Assembly: GCA_029339505.1 (NCBI GenBank)
Contig: JAQISU010000022.1
Span: forward strand, 15,923,501-15,987,500
DNA length: 64,000 bases
Direction of reading: 5' to 3'
Source: Unio delphinus
Taxonomy: Eukaryota; Mollusca; Bivalvia; Unionida; Unionidae
This document shows, piece after piece, positions 30,150 to 38,092 of the stretch. Each line of letters starts with the position of its first letter. Position 1 is the first letter of the stretch. The position numbers and the translations under genes were made by a program. The notes beneath the pieces are model-generated. The model did not search any database, had not been told where the DNA came from, and saw nothing but the letters and a program-made list of their open reading frames with translations.

Positions 30150-30155
30150 ATTGAA
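30150..30155 (+). repeat. Left target-site duplication of the Polinton (ATTGAA)
   Basis: ATTGA at 30150-30154 is certain. The A at 30155 may belong to the duplication (6 bp, the Polinton norm) or to the TIR. Confidence 0.8.
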
Positions 30156-30365
30156 GCAGCAGAGAGGGTGAACCTCACAACTTTCCGAGCGTCGATTCGG
30201 AAATCTGAGGCTTCCACCAAATAGTAAAAAAAATGGCGTCTATTCGATAAAATAAGATTTCCTTATATACGCCAACGTCGTTGTCATCCACCCTCTCTGC
30301 TGCTGGAACTTTCAGTTCTGGGTTAATAATTCTTTTACGAGTTCAACCAAATATTTGATCGAGTC
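30155..30365 (+). repeat. Left terminal inverted repeat, 211 bp
   Basis: Identical to the reverse complement of 46565-46775, including an A8 run. The terminal 16 bp AGCAGCAGAGAGGGTG recurs inverted inside the TIR at 30289-30304, so the outer 150 bp is itself bounded by inverted repeats. The TIR holds the stop and last six or so codons of the ATPase gene, and an AAAATGGCG motif at 30228-30236. Confidence 0.97.
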
Positions 30366-31014
30366 CGATACGATATCGTGTCCGAGGATCATGTAAATTT
30401 ATTGTTACAAATCCATGCGGGGTTGACTGAGCATGACTAAAGAAATTTTTAAATTGATTGAAGTCCATATCGGAACACCATGTCTGCCAAATATTTCGTA
30501 GCGTATGTGTATCAACGCCGTTAAACACAGCAAGAATATTACAGTTATCTCTGATCACTTTTGGAATCTGAGTGTAGCTTTGAGTGACATATATCACATC
30601 AGTGTTTTTGTGACGCCCCCGGGAAAATATTCTAGCTGGGTTTTTTTGATTGTCTAACATCACATCGTCGTATACGACTAAATTGTTAATGCTCCCATCA
30701 AGGTCATCCACGGATGGCGCCTCGTCAATATCAGTTATAAAATCAATGGTATTCTCACCTTTAATTTCTGATGCATTCTCGTTAAAATCCTTGAACACTT
30801 CATAGCATCGTTGATCATCTACGCTAGGGGCAATTAAATACAACTTATCCCACTTCATCCATCTCATTATTAAATTGAGCAACAATTGCGTTTTACCGGA
30901 TCCAGATGGCCCGATTATAATTGCACGGATAGAGTTTGGTAGCGCTGCATGATGCTTAACTGGTTCTCTTATTTTAGTCGCTGAAAAATCAATTATATTC
31001 ATATCTCTATACAT
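30343..31014 (-). CDS. A32-like genome-packaging ATPase
   Basis: A 223-residue FtsK/HerA-superfamily ATPase of the kind that pumps DNA into capsids in adeno-like and giant DNA viruses. Walker A is GPSGSGKT (residues 35-42); Walker B is NLVVYDDV (about 111-118), followed by the SRGRHKNTDVIYVTQSYTQI segment typical of the family. Length is normal for Polintons. Met1 lies 5 bp from the divergent zinc-ribbon gene start; Met5 (start at 31002) leaves 17 bp and is an equally good choice. The 3' end (stop plus about six codons) lies inside the left TIR. The gene looks intact. Confidence 0.93.
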   Translation of the reverse strand: MYRDMNIIDFSATKIREPVKHHAALPNSIRAIIIGPSGSGKTQLLLNLIMRWMKWDKLYLIAPSVDDQRCYEVFKDFNENASEIKGENTIDFITDIDEAPSVDDLDGSINNLVVYDDVMLDNQKNPARIFSRGRHKNTDVIYVTQSYTQIPKVIRDNCNILAVFNGVDTHTLRNIWQTWCSDMDFNQFKNFFSHAQSTPHGFVTINLHDPRTRYRIGLDQIFG

Positions 31015-31019
31015 AAATT

Positions 31020-31226
31020 ATGGATCTATATTGTGTGAAGTGTAAAACGCGTACTAGCACAAATGATGTGACGACGGTTACAACTAAAAATAACAGATCA
31101 GCACTAACTGGTAGATGTGCAACATGTGGTATAAAAAAGTTTAGATTTATTTCTACAAAATCAAAGATTTTACAATCCGGAGATGTTTTAAAAAAAAACG
31201 AGGAGGTGATATCGCAGCCAAATTGA
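31020..31226 (+). CDS. Zinc-ribbon protein / N-terminal part of a zinc-ribbon-PLA2 protein
   Basis: 68 codons starting MDLYCVKCKT with a second pair RCATCGIKKF, a two-CxxC zinc ribbon like that seen in DUF5679-type viral proteins. In other Polintons I recall this ribbon followed directly by a phospholipase A2 domain in one polypeptide. Here the PLA2 frame is -1 relative to this one. An A AAA AAC heptamer in correct phase (31193-31199), inside an A9 run, lies shortly before this frame's stop. Either ribosomes slip there, or a base was lost from the A run. Confidence 0.75.
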   Translation: MDLYCVKCKTRTSTNDVTTVTTKNNRSALTGRCATCGIKKFRFISTKSKILQSGDVLKKNEEVISQPN

Positions 31227-31558
31227 CAAAGCTCCCTGGAACCCCATGGGCAAAGTACCCCGGAGAAAAGCACCTTCCAGGATATAGCTACTGTGGTCCC
31301 GGAACACGATTAGATATCAGACTTGATGATCAAAATCAACCCCGACCCGGTGAAGAACCAATAAACGCCATTGATAAGGCCTGTCACCTTCATGATGTTG
31401 CTTATAAAAGCAGCAACCTGCAACACAGGCATCTCGCGGATGTGAAATTAATTCATGCGTTAAATGCTATTCCTGATAAATCTTTTAAAGAAAAGTTGGC
31501 TTCGTGGTTGGTAAAATCAGCTATGAAAGGCAAATTGATGATGGGTGCTGGTAATTAA
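31199..31558 (+). CDS. Phospholipase A2-like (parvovirus VP1-type) domain
   Basis: Open in the -1 frame from about 31181; 31199 is the first codon after the putative slip. It has no ATG near its start and reaches TAA at 31556. It shows LPGYSYCGPGTRLD, corresponding to the calcium loop (YxGPG), and KACHLHDVAY, corresponding to the HDxxY catalytic motif of viral secreted-type PLA2. Such domains in parvoviruses, and by analogy Polintons, help virions breach endosomal membranes. The C-terminal helices are present. Expression would need frameshifting from the zinc-ribbon gene, or the gene is broken. The integrase start follows 4 bp after the stop. Confidence 0.8.
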   Translation, partial: RGGDIAAKLTKLPGTPWAKYPGEKHLPGYSYCGPGTRLDIRLDDQNQPRPGEEPINAIDKACHLHDVAYKSSNLQHRHLADVKLIHALNAIPDKSFKEKLASWLVKSAMKGKLMMGAGN

Positions 31559-31562
31559 TAAT

Positions 31563-32408
31563 ATGGAATCAATTTATTATTCCCCAAGAGGATACTGGAG
31601 GGGTAAATCAGCAGTACATAAACTCGCTAGCGCTGCAAAAGTGAAAAAAACTACAGCGGCGGATTGGTTATCCAAACAGGCACTATGGCAAATTTATCTA
31701 CCACCACCTAAACAAATTCAATTCTCGCATTTTGATGTGACTGCTCCTAATGAAGTTCATCAGGCTGATATATTATTTCTGCCACATGATCGTGGTTACA
31801 AATACGCGTTAACCGTAGTTGATATTGCAAGTCGATACAAAGAAGCAGAACCGTTAAAAACAAAATCAGCCACTGAAGTTGCTTCTGCATTTGAAAGGAT
31901 TTATCGACGAGGTCCTCTGCACTGGCCGAATCTATTGCAGGTTGATCCTGGCAAGGAATTTCAGGGTGCGGTTCTATCTACAATGAAAAATCATAATGTC
32001 ACCATACGACGAGGGCATACTGCGCTACATCGCGATCAGGCCATTGTCGAACGATTTAATCGGACGATTGCTGAGCGGTTATTTGGATATCAATACGCAA
32101 AAGAACTCATTCAAGAAAAGCGATCCCGTGAATGGGTCAAAAGGTTACCAGCTGTGATTACTGCACTGAATAACGAGATTACTAGAACAATCAACATGAA
32201 ACCTATCAACGCGATTAAAAAGAAGTCAATACCCGTACAACCACAAAAAGATTTCCCTAGAAACGCTAGCGTTTCCCAACCAATTCTTGGTAGTAGTGTC
32301 ATTGTGAGGTACTTATACGAACCAGGAGAGCTTGAAGGGGGTAGAAAAAGGGCTACTGATCCTATTTGGAGCGTCACTACGCATAAGATATCTAGTATAA
32401 CACGATAA
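31563..32408 (+). CDS. Retroviral-type (rve) integrase, truncated by an in-frame stop
   Basis: DDE integrase that would insert the element and create the 5-6 bp target duplication. Catalytic residues are D69 (HQADIL), D128 (QVDPGKEFQG) and E163 (IVERFNR), the last two about 35 residues apart, as in retroviral/Polinton enzymes. The start is the ATG at 31563; codons before it are not needed. After a C-terminal SH3/chromo-like segment (IVRYLYEPGELEGG) the frame meets TAA at 32406-32408. The same frame stays open to TAG at 32523-32525 and contains PQRGFTR and QLPP, which I recognise as the conserved integrase tail. The gene thus lacks about 38 C-terminal residues unless the stop is read through. 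Confidence 0.9.
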   Translation: MESIYYSPRGYWRGKSAVHKLASAAKVKKTTAADWLSKQALWQIYLPPPKQIQFSHFDVTAPNEVHQADILFLPHDRGYKYALTVVDIASRYKEAEPLKTKSATEVASAFERIYRRGPLHWPNLLQVDPGKEFQGAVLSTMKNHNVTIRRGHTALHRDQAIVERFNRTIAERLFGYQYAKELIQEKRSREWVKRLPAVITALNNEITRTINMKPINAIKKKSIPVQPQKDFPRNASVSQPILGSSVIVRYLYEPGELEGGRKRATDPIWSVTTHKISSITR

Positions 32409-32525
32409 ACTGGTAGACCAGCAATCTATAAACTGGATTCAACTGCCCCTCAGCGGGGTTTTACTCGACAACAACTACAAGTGATTCCCGAGGATACTCA
32501 ATTGCCACCGCATGGTCTTAATTAG
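32409..32525 (+). pseudogene. Orphaned in-frame C-terminal tail of the integrase
   Basis: Downstream of the premature TAA, 38 codons remain open in the integrase frame. They carry tail-like motifs and end at a TAG that overlaps the 3' end of the convergent polymerase gene by 8 bp. The tight fit with the neighbouring stop suggests this is where the integrase originally ended. Confidence 0.7.
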
Positions 32526-35500
32526 CACCCTGGGTGCTGGCACCCCGGCGTCTATTGCACTCAAGACAAGTCAACATCACATTATTTCTGACATGACCGA
32601 GATTGTTATTTTTTCTGTCTACGGTGAATTGGCGAGGATCCTTATCCGAATACTGCCAACGCATTATACAATTGCAACTCGCGCAGTGATTATTCTGTTG
32701 TTTCTTCAAAGTGATTATTAATTTAGCATCAATATCAAATTCTCGTTGTTTTTTTTTGTCCTGTTGTTTGTAACCGGAGAGTTTTTTATTAATGATGCTA
32801 ACATCAATATCACTTATTGTTGTGTCATTATCATCACCAATGATTTCATCATCGCCTGACTCTGTCAGGACAACTCTTCGAAGCTGATTTATTCTTCGTA
32901 CTCTGGATACTGCGAGATAGACTAAATTCGACCATTCGATGCGATTATCTACCATCCAAACAATTGTATCCGATATAGTCAATCCCTGTGAAGAGTGTAT
33001 TGTTGCTGCGTATCCTAGCGTCCATGGGGATTTATTAGCACGCAATGCATCTTCAACGACATTGATATCAACCAGCACAATATCATTTAACACGAGAATC
33101 TGCTTTTCACTTCCTGACTTTGTCAGGCTTGGAATATCAACTTCTATATTCTGCTTTCGTGTATCCGAAGGCCTATAACACAACGGTACTGGAAGCGTTG
33201 CAAATTTTTCTTTATGCAATTCAAATAACTTCATCTGAAGTGTGTCTCTGACTATTTTTCTACTTGCTACTATCAAATCATTTGGTCTCCACGTTTCCCA
33301 GAAATCATTCATAGGAGTTTCTGAAATTATTTCACGCGCTATTTCGCATTGGATTTTATCCGGTTGTAATCTAAGCAGTGCTTTGAACTCGCGTAATTGT
33401 TCATCAAGTGATCTATGGTCGGTATTAATTTCTTCATAATAGTCTACAGAACCCTTTAGCCATTCATGTGGAGATCCACCGACAAATGGTGGTGGTTGGC
33501 CGTGATCACCGCACATGACGACTTTTGTGTTTTTGTTTAACAACCACTCAAGAAATGTTTTTAATACATCTAATGACACTGTGCATATTTCATCCCAAAT
33601 TATGATTTCAGGAATGAATTTATCACCCATACGCTCAGGAGTCCATTTGTCACCTTTCCATCGAAAAAAACTATGATAAGTACAGGCATTTACCCCTCGC
33701 TGTATCATCTCTCTGGCGAGTCTGTGAGTCGGTGTTAACACAATCATGTTAGTAGAAATACAAGTATTTCCACCACCACGATATAATTCAATTGCACGAG
33801 TTGTCTTTCCTGACCCACCACAACCGTTTAAATAAACTGTCTTGTATCTACATATTGGATCAGATACCGGTGGTGCATTAGAAAATTCTGATTGAATCTC
33901 ATCACATTTTAAGTACTTTTCATCCATGGCAACGTCTGCGGATTCACAATACTCATGTAGCATCTCCTTTTTAAATCGCCAACGCCCCCACGCTTCCTCC
34001 GGATCTGTGAATGCCGCTACAGCTGATTTGTACTTATTGTGTATATACATCGAATCAGTGGCTACTCTAACCGCGGTATTAGGAAATCTATTTATCATCG
34101 AAAATAAATTGATAGAAGCATAAGCTAGCATAGAACTTCTCAAATGTGTGTACTGGGAATTATATCCATCACAGTAGGTAACAACCGTACCCAATTTCTC
34201 ACCATTGGATAGAAAAGCATCGTTACGGGATACAAGTTTTCCCTGTTTCGTTAAATCCGTTACAAGAAAATCGTATTCAGCGACGTCTATGATCAACCGC
34301 GAGGAAAATTTTGCATTGTCGTATCTTCCACCCTGGGTAAATTTACCGATTATTTTTCGTCCAAAATCCTTTGCTTGTTCTTTTTTACTTTCAAATAACT
34401 TCTTAGACCAATTTATGATTTCTTCTTCATTGAAATCTGGACACTGTTTTCGTAGTTCGCTGATTATACGATCTAGATCGGGTTGTGGTAGCCAAACTTC
34501 TTTCTGAGCTCGATAGCATATAATAGCTTCGGAAACAATCAACGATATCAGCATGCCACAATCAATCATATATCGTAGTAACACTATTGGCATCCAGGCC
34601 TTTTCAGATAGGTGTCTACCGAGCCAAACATAACTACACGGATGTAACCCTGTAGCGAGTTCAAATGATATCACACGAGCGAATCCGGTTAAATCAAAAT
34701 CAGGTAATGGTCCATTAATCGCAACACGAGTCATTTCATGCGTGGGGTGTCCAAATCGTTTAAAATAGTTACTACATTCTCCATACCCGAGAAAACTTCC
34801 AGGATAACACGCGGATATATCAATTGAAATCATACCGTCACGATGGTATTTTGTATTCCACAGTCCTCCATGACCAAATTCGATGCAACTCAATTTAACG
34901 TCCTCGAGAAAATCACTTCGTGTTGGACGCCAGGAGTTTTTTTCTCTTGCGAAGTGAGCTACCACTGAAGAAATAGTAAAACTGTCCGTGAGTAGTTTTT
35001 CATGGAAACTCTCTGGTGAAAAATCATTAGCGATTTTTCTCATTCTGTTATCTAATTCTTCAACGCGATATAATTCACCATTTGCTCTTACAAATTGATC
35101 AAATCCTGATTCGGAACCAGCACTACTAAGTAACCACACTGACACAGGATCATCTTTACACAACGCATGAATAGCATCAAATAATTTCTCTTCATAGAAA
35201 ACATCCCCGGAATATTCCCCGGAAAATTTCGGGGGGATATATCTCACGATTCGTTCTCGTGGAAATATTGTTACCGCAGGTGTCCACGCGTGTTCGTTAT
35301 GATCAATAATTTGTATTGGCGCTCCTTGTAATCTATATTTCGGTTCGTGTAATACTTCCCCGGTTATTGTCGTTACTGATATTGGGAATTTTAATAATGT
35401 TTCTAATTTAGCTATATCAGAAATCTTTGCACCGTGCTGTTTCACTGTCAGTTCCCATTCGGTTATTTTCCTATGTCGCAGATCAGTTAGTTTATTTCCT

Positions 35501-36459
35501 CGGGATGCATTTGTGAAGTGTTCCATTACCCGTGTTGCTACACAATTGAGCCTTGACGAAGTCAACGGTGAATATTTCATAGGAGCTAGTTTTGCAATAT
35601 CGGGTTTATCATTTAACGGATATATCCCATAAACGATTGCTGTTACGGGATAAGATCTCTCGTAGTATGGTTTGTCAATTCCAGTTAGAATTCCTGGTTT
35701 GGAATCTCTACTTACAATGACAGTTTTTTTATCCTTGAGGATTGGTTCAAATTTATCCTTAATAATCCATTTGCCTTCGACTTCGATAATGAATTTTATT
35801 CTGAAAAAATACTTCTGATTGGAATTGCTTTGTTGGGAATTGCTTTGCTTGAAATCCTTTGGATTTCCACCTTTGGATTTCCATCTTTGAATTTCCCCTT
35901 TGGATGGAAATTGCTTTGCTTGAAATCCTTTGGATGGAAATTGCTTTGCAATTTCACCAAGGTGTGAAATTATCTCAGCTGCTCTTTTATCGTTCATAGT
36001 AGCATCGATGATGGGTACATTGACATCTTCATCAATAATTCGAAATGTCGACCAACAGTATGCTGCACCGTCTCGGTAGAATTCATTAAAACACTCCCTG
36101 ATTTTACCGAGTATAGTTCTATCACCGATTAGACGTTTTGGTGTATCAGAGACTCTATCGAGATTGAATTTAGTATTTCTCCAAGGCTTAATTTTCGATA
36201 ATCTTTGGAACTCCCTATCAAGATTGAATTTAGTATTTTTCCAAGGTTTGATTTTCGATAATCTTTGGAACTCCCTATCAAGATTGAATTTAGTATTTTT
36301 CCAAGGTTTGATTTTCGATAATCTTTGGAACTCCCTATCAAGATTGAATTTAGTATTTTTCCAAGGTTTGATTTTCGATAATCTTTGGAACTCCCTATCA
36401 AGATTGAATTTAGTATTTTTCCAGGGCTTAATTTTCGATAATCTCTTGAACTCCTCCAT
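32518..36459 (-). CDS. Protein-primed DNA polymerase B fused to SF1 helicase and HNH nuclease domain
   Basis: A 1313-residue replication protein (positions below count from the upstream Met at 36510, 17 residues earlier). In order: five 20-residue repeats (RLSKIKPWKNTKFNLDREFQ type); a Lys/Ser/Gln-rich linker with duplicated AKQFPSKG; a polymerase with motif A SIDISACYPGS (about 561-571), motif B KIIGKFTQGG (about 718) and motif C ATDSMYI (about 815); then an SF1 Pif1/RecD-like helicase with Walker A NGCGGSGKTT (about 892-902), motif II IIIWDEICT (about 970), motif III CGDHGQPPP (about 1000), IHSSQG (about 1172) and YLAVSRVRR; finally an HNH finger CASC...FTVDR...GHVRNN...CLECNRRR. I could not find a clear DxE exonuclease motif. 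Start at 36459 is preferred because it avoids overlap with the divergent gene at 36502. The frame is fully open. Such helicase and HNH fusions are not part of the canonical Polinton PolB as I know it. Confidence 0.9.
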   Translation of the reverse strand: MEEFKRLSKIKPWKNTKFNLDREFQRLSKIKPWKNTKFNLDREFQRLSKIKPWKNTKFNLDREFQRLSKIKPWKNTKFNLDREFQRLSKIKPWRNTKFNLDRVSDTPKRLIGDRTILGKIRECFNEFYRDGAAYCWSTFRIIDEDVNVPIIDATMNDKRAAEIISHLGEIAKQFPSKGFQAKQFPSKGEIQRWKSKGGNPKDFKQSNSQQSNSNQKYFFRIKFIIEVEGKWIIKDKFEPILKDKKTVIVSRDSKPGILTGIDKPYYERSYPVTAIVYGIYPLNDKPDIAKLAPMKYSPLTSSRLNCVATRVMEHFTNASRGNKLTDLRHRKITEWELTVKQHGAKISDIAKLETLLKFPISVTTITGEVLHEPKYRLQGAPIQIIDHNEHAWTPAVTIFPRERIVRYIPPKFSGEYSGDVFYEEKLFDAIHALCKDDPVSVWLLSSAGSESGFDQFVRANGELYRVEELDNRMRKIANDFSPESFHEKLLTDSFTISSVVAHFAREKNSWRPTRSDFLEDVKLSCIEFGHGGLWNTKYHRDGMISIDISACYPGSFLGYGECSNYFKRFGHPTHEMTRVAINGPLPDFDLTGFARVISFELATGLHPCSYVWLGRHLSEKAWMPIVLLRYMIDCGMLISLIVSEAIICYRAQKEVWLPQPDLDRIISELRKQCPDFNEEEIINWSKKLFESKKEQAKDFGRKIIGKFTQGGRYDNAKFSSRLIIDVAEYDFLVTDLTKQGKLVSRNDAFLSNGEKLGTVVTYCDGYNSQYTHLRSSMLAYASINLFSMINRFPNTAVRVATDSMYIHNKYKSAVAAFTDPEEAWGRWRFKKEMLHEYCESADVAMDEKYLKCDEIQSEFSNAPPVSDPICRYKTVYLNGCGGSGKTTRAIELYRGGGNTCISTNMIVLTPTHRLAREMIQRGVNACTYHSFFRWKGDKWTPERMGDKFIPEIIIWDEICTVSLDVLKTFLEWLLNKNTKVVMCGDHGQPPPFVGGSPHEWLKGSVDYYEEINTDHRSLDEQLREFKALLRLQPDKIQCEIAREIISETPMNDFWETWRPNDLIVASRKIVRDTLQMKLFELHKEKFATLPVPLCYRPSDTRKQNIEVDIPSLTKSGSEKQILVLNDIVLVDINVVEDALRANKSPWTLGYAATIHSSQGLTISDTIVWMVDNRIEWSNLVYLAVSRVRRINQLRRVVLTESGDDEIIGDDNDTTISDIDVSIINKKLSGYKQQDKKKQREFDIDAKLIITLKKQQNNHCASCNCIMRWQYSDKDPRQFTVDRKNNNLGHVRNNVMLTCLECNRRRGASTQGAN
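36152..36456 (-). repeat. Five tandem 60-bp repeats coding 20-residue units in PolB
   Basis: Five in-frame copies; the inner ones are almost identical and the outer ones slightly diverged. The multiple-of-three period keeps the frame. The complement is also open across the array, which produces a spurious plus-strand ORF. Confidence 0.95.
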
Positions 36460-36501
36460 GTTATAATTAAAACAAGTATTTAAATAGAAAAATATAGTAT
36501 A
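36460..36501. promoter_or_regulatory. Divergent AT-rich promoter between PolB and Cys-rich gene
   Basis: Only 42 bp separate the two starts. It contains TATTTAAATA and TATAGTATAATG, TATA-like on both strands. The AATTGAAA motif found before virion genes is absent, fitting early expression. Confidence 0.4.
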
Positions 36502-36828
36502 ATGAATCACTGCAAGTGGCTAATGATTGGATCTACAACCCCGTGTAACAAATCATGCAGAAGCGAATTCTGTGGGTATCATATGCAAAGCGTGAGAAAC
36601 GGTTCAAAAGGCCCTCTCCCATGCCTCCAATGTGGGGTGGGTGTTAGAGGAAAATCGCAATTATGCCTTGCTTGTGGGGGTAAACGATACAGGGAACTAA
36701 AACGCTACTATGACAAACGAATCATTGACTCCGTCATCCTTGATAAAATCAAGGACAAAGTAATAAAAACCCCTCAAGATTATATCCAGAGATTTATAAT
36801 TAAAGCAGATAATAAATTAGACAAGTAG
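36502..36828 (+). CDS. Small Cys-rich zinc-binding protein
   Basis: 108 residues with many paired cysteines: MNHCKW...PCNKSC...FCGYH (Cys/His finger) and PCLQCGVGVRGKSQLCLACG (zinc ribbon), then a basic, helical C-terminus. Similar small proteins accompany Polinton PolB genes in my recollection. A regulatory or DNA-binding role is plausible but inferred. The start ATG is 42 bp from the PolB start. The downstream HNH gene begins 13 bp after its stop, so the two may be co-expressed. Confidence 0.7.
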   Translation: MNHCKWLMIGSTTPCNKSCRSEFCGYHMQSVRNGSKGPLPCLQCGVGVRGKSQLCLACGGKRYRELKRYYDKRIIDSVILDKIKDKVIKTPQDYIQRFIIKADNKLDK

Positions 36829-36841
36829 TATTATTATACAA

Positions 36842-37342
36842 ATGAGCCAAGATTTCAGACCTCACCCAGTGCTTGCTAATTACGAAGCCTCTAGTGATGG
36901 TGTTGTCAGGCACCGCAGACTCAAAGAACCGGTTGGGTATCTGAATAATATGGGATATTTGATGTTTTCAGCTGGGAGGAAGAAGTATCTCTGTCACAGA
37001 GCCATCTATGAAGCATTTTACGGATTAATCGAAGACGGTCTTGTGATTGATCACATAAATGGCGTGAAGACTGATAATTGTCTTGGGAATCTTCAAGCCG
37101 TCTCGCAGCGCGATAACCTTTTAAAAAGCAACGCTGGTAAGCACGCAAAACATCCCAAGGGTGTGAAATCGTTTGATTTAGAAAATAATGAAGAGAGAAG
37201 CTTTCAGTCGATAAATGCGGCTGGAAAATATTTCGATATTTGTAGTACTTCAATTCGATTTGTTGCTGAAAAAATCATTAAAACATCTCTGTCTAAAAAA
37301 AATGGTCATAAAATAAAGTTCGTATACACTGAAACTATTTAA
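36842..37342 (+). CDS. HNH homing-type endonuclease
   Basis: 166 residues. The N-terminal YEASSDGVVRHRR strand pair resembles NUMOD4. The HNH core is LCHRAIYEAF...VIDHINGVKTDNCLGNLQAV (HNH_3 type: His at start, DHxNG, N..LGNL). The C-terminal FDLENNEERSFQSINAAGKY segment resembles a NUMOD1-type DNA-binding repeat. Such free-standing nucleases are common in phages and giant viruses, where they promote their own spread by cutting alleles that lack them. It is intact and unrelated in sequence to the HNH finger fused to PolB. Presence in a Polinton suggests lateral acquisition. Confidence 0.85.
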   Translation: MSQDFRPHPVLANYEASSDGVVRHRRLKEPVGYLNNMGYLMFSAGRKKYLCHRAIYEAFYGLIEDGLVIDHINGVKTDNCLGNLQAVSQRDNLLKSNAGKHAKHPKGVKSFDLENNEERSFQSINAAGKYFDICSTSIRFVAEKIIKTSLSKKNGHKIKFVYTETI

Positions 37343-37880
37343 GGGAGATAAATCCTTTATGGATAAATCCGCACTACAATTCACACTCTACCTACTAAGT
37401 TCCCTTGTATTATGACGTCAAAGGAATTTGTCGCCTGCTATATTACCTGTACTTGACTAGGCGCGCCCACGTGACTGTAATGGAGATATAATGCATGAGT
37501 TTTCGATAGAGAATAAAACATTTTATTGTCACTTGTGGGCTAAAACTGCATTATTAGTTTTATTTATCTACATATCTCATGTGTGGGGTGGGTGGACTAG
37601 CAGTAAAGCAGACAGCTAACTCGTTCTTTTCAGTACAAAAATTCTTTATAATCTAACGCATTACCTATGTTCGCTCAGCCGGAACGCGAGTGTTTCCTAT
37701 TCATTGAAGTATGTGGGCGTGGTTAAAATTCCTTGTATGTGAATGTATTTTATCTAGAGAATTATAACAGAGTATAAAAACGCTGTTTTATTAAACAACT
37801 GTATTATTTTGTTTAAAATATTTCTCATTGTTGCAGCATAAAATTGTCTATTTTAAAAATCTCTTATTGTTAAGTATATC

Positions 37881-37882
<2 letters not shown>

Positions 37883-37938
<56 letters not shown>
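37883..37938. repeat. (TA)n tract inside the Polinton
   Basis: About 56 bp of alternating TA. Confidence 0.9.
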
Positions 37939-37944
<6 letters not shown>

Positions 37945-37965
37945 ATCTCTATTCTGTATGATTAG

Positions 37966-38035
37966 TCCGTGGTGTAATGGTATCGTGTTTGTCTTGTAAA
38001 CATAGATCTATCAACTACGTGTTCGGTCCCCATAG
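37966..38035 (+). other. tRNA-like relic with A-box and B-box sequences
   Basis: TGGTGTAATGG resembles the pol III A box and GTTCGGTCC the B box, about 45-50 bp apart. Between them, TTTGT-CTTGTAA-ACATA could form an anticodon arm with TGT. The acceptor and T stems do not pair well, so it is not called a functional tRNA. Confidence 0.3.
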
Positions 38036-38092
38036 CAGATACATTATTTGATGGCGAAACGGAAGATGTTTTTTTCTATTAATTAAGTATGT

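Noticed and set aside
31007..31273. Minus-strand 88-codon ORF
   Set aside because: Antisense shadow of the zinc-ribbon/PLA2 genes.
32111..32377. Minus-strand ORF in the integrase gene
   Set aside because: Antisense shadow; hydrophobic composition is an artefact of the complementary codons.
36164..36466. Plus-strand 100-codon repeat ORF
   Set aside because: It is the complement of the five 60-bp repeats in PolB; both strands are open because the unit is a multiple of three.
37966..38035. Functional tRNA-Thr(TGT)
   Set aside because: Acceptor and T stems do not pair; kept only as a relic.
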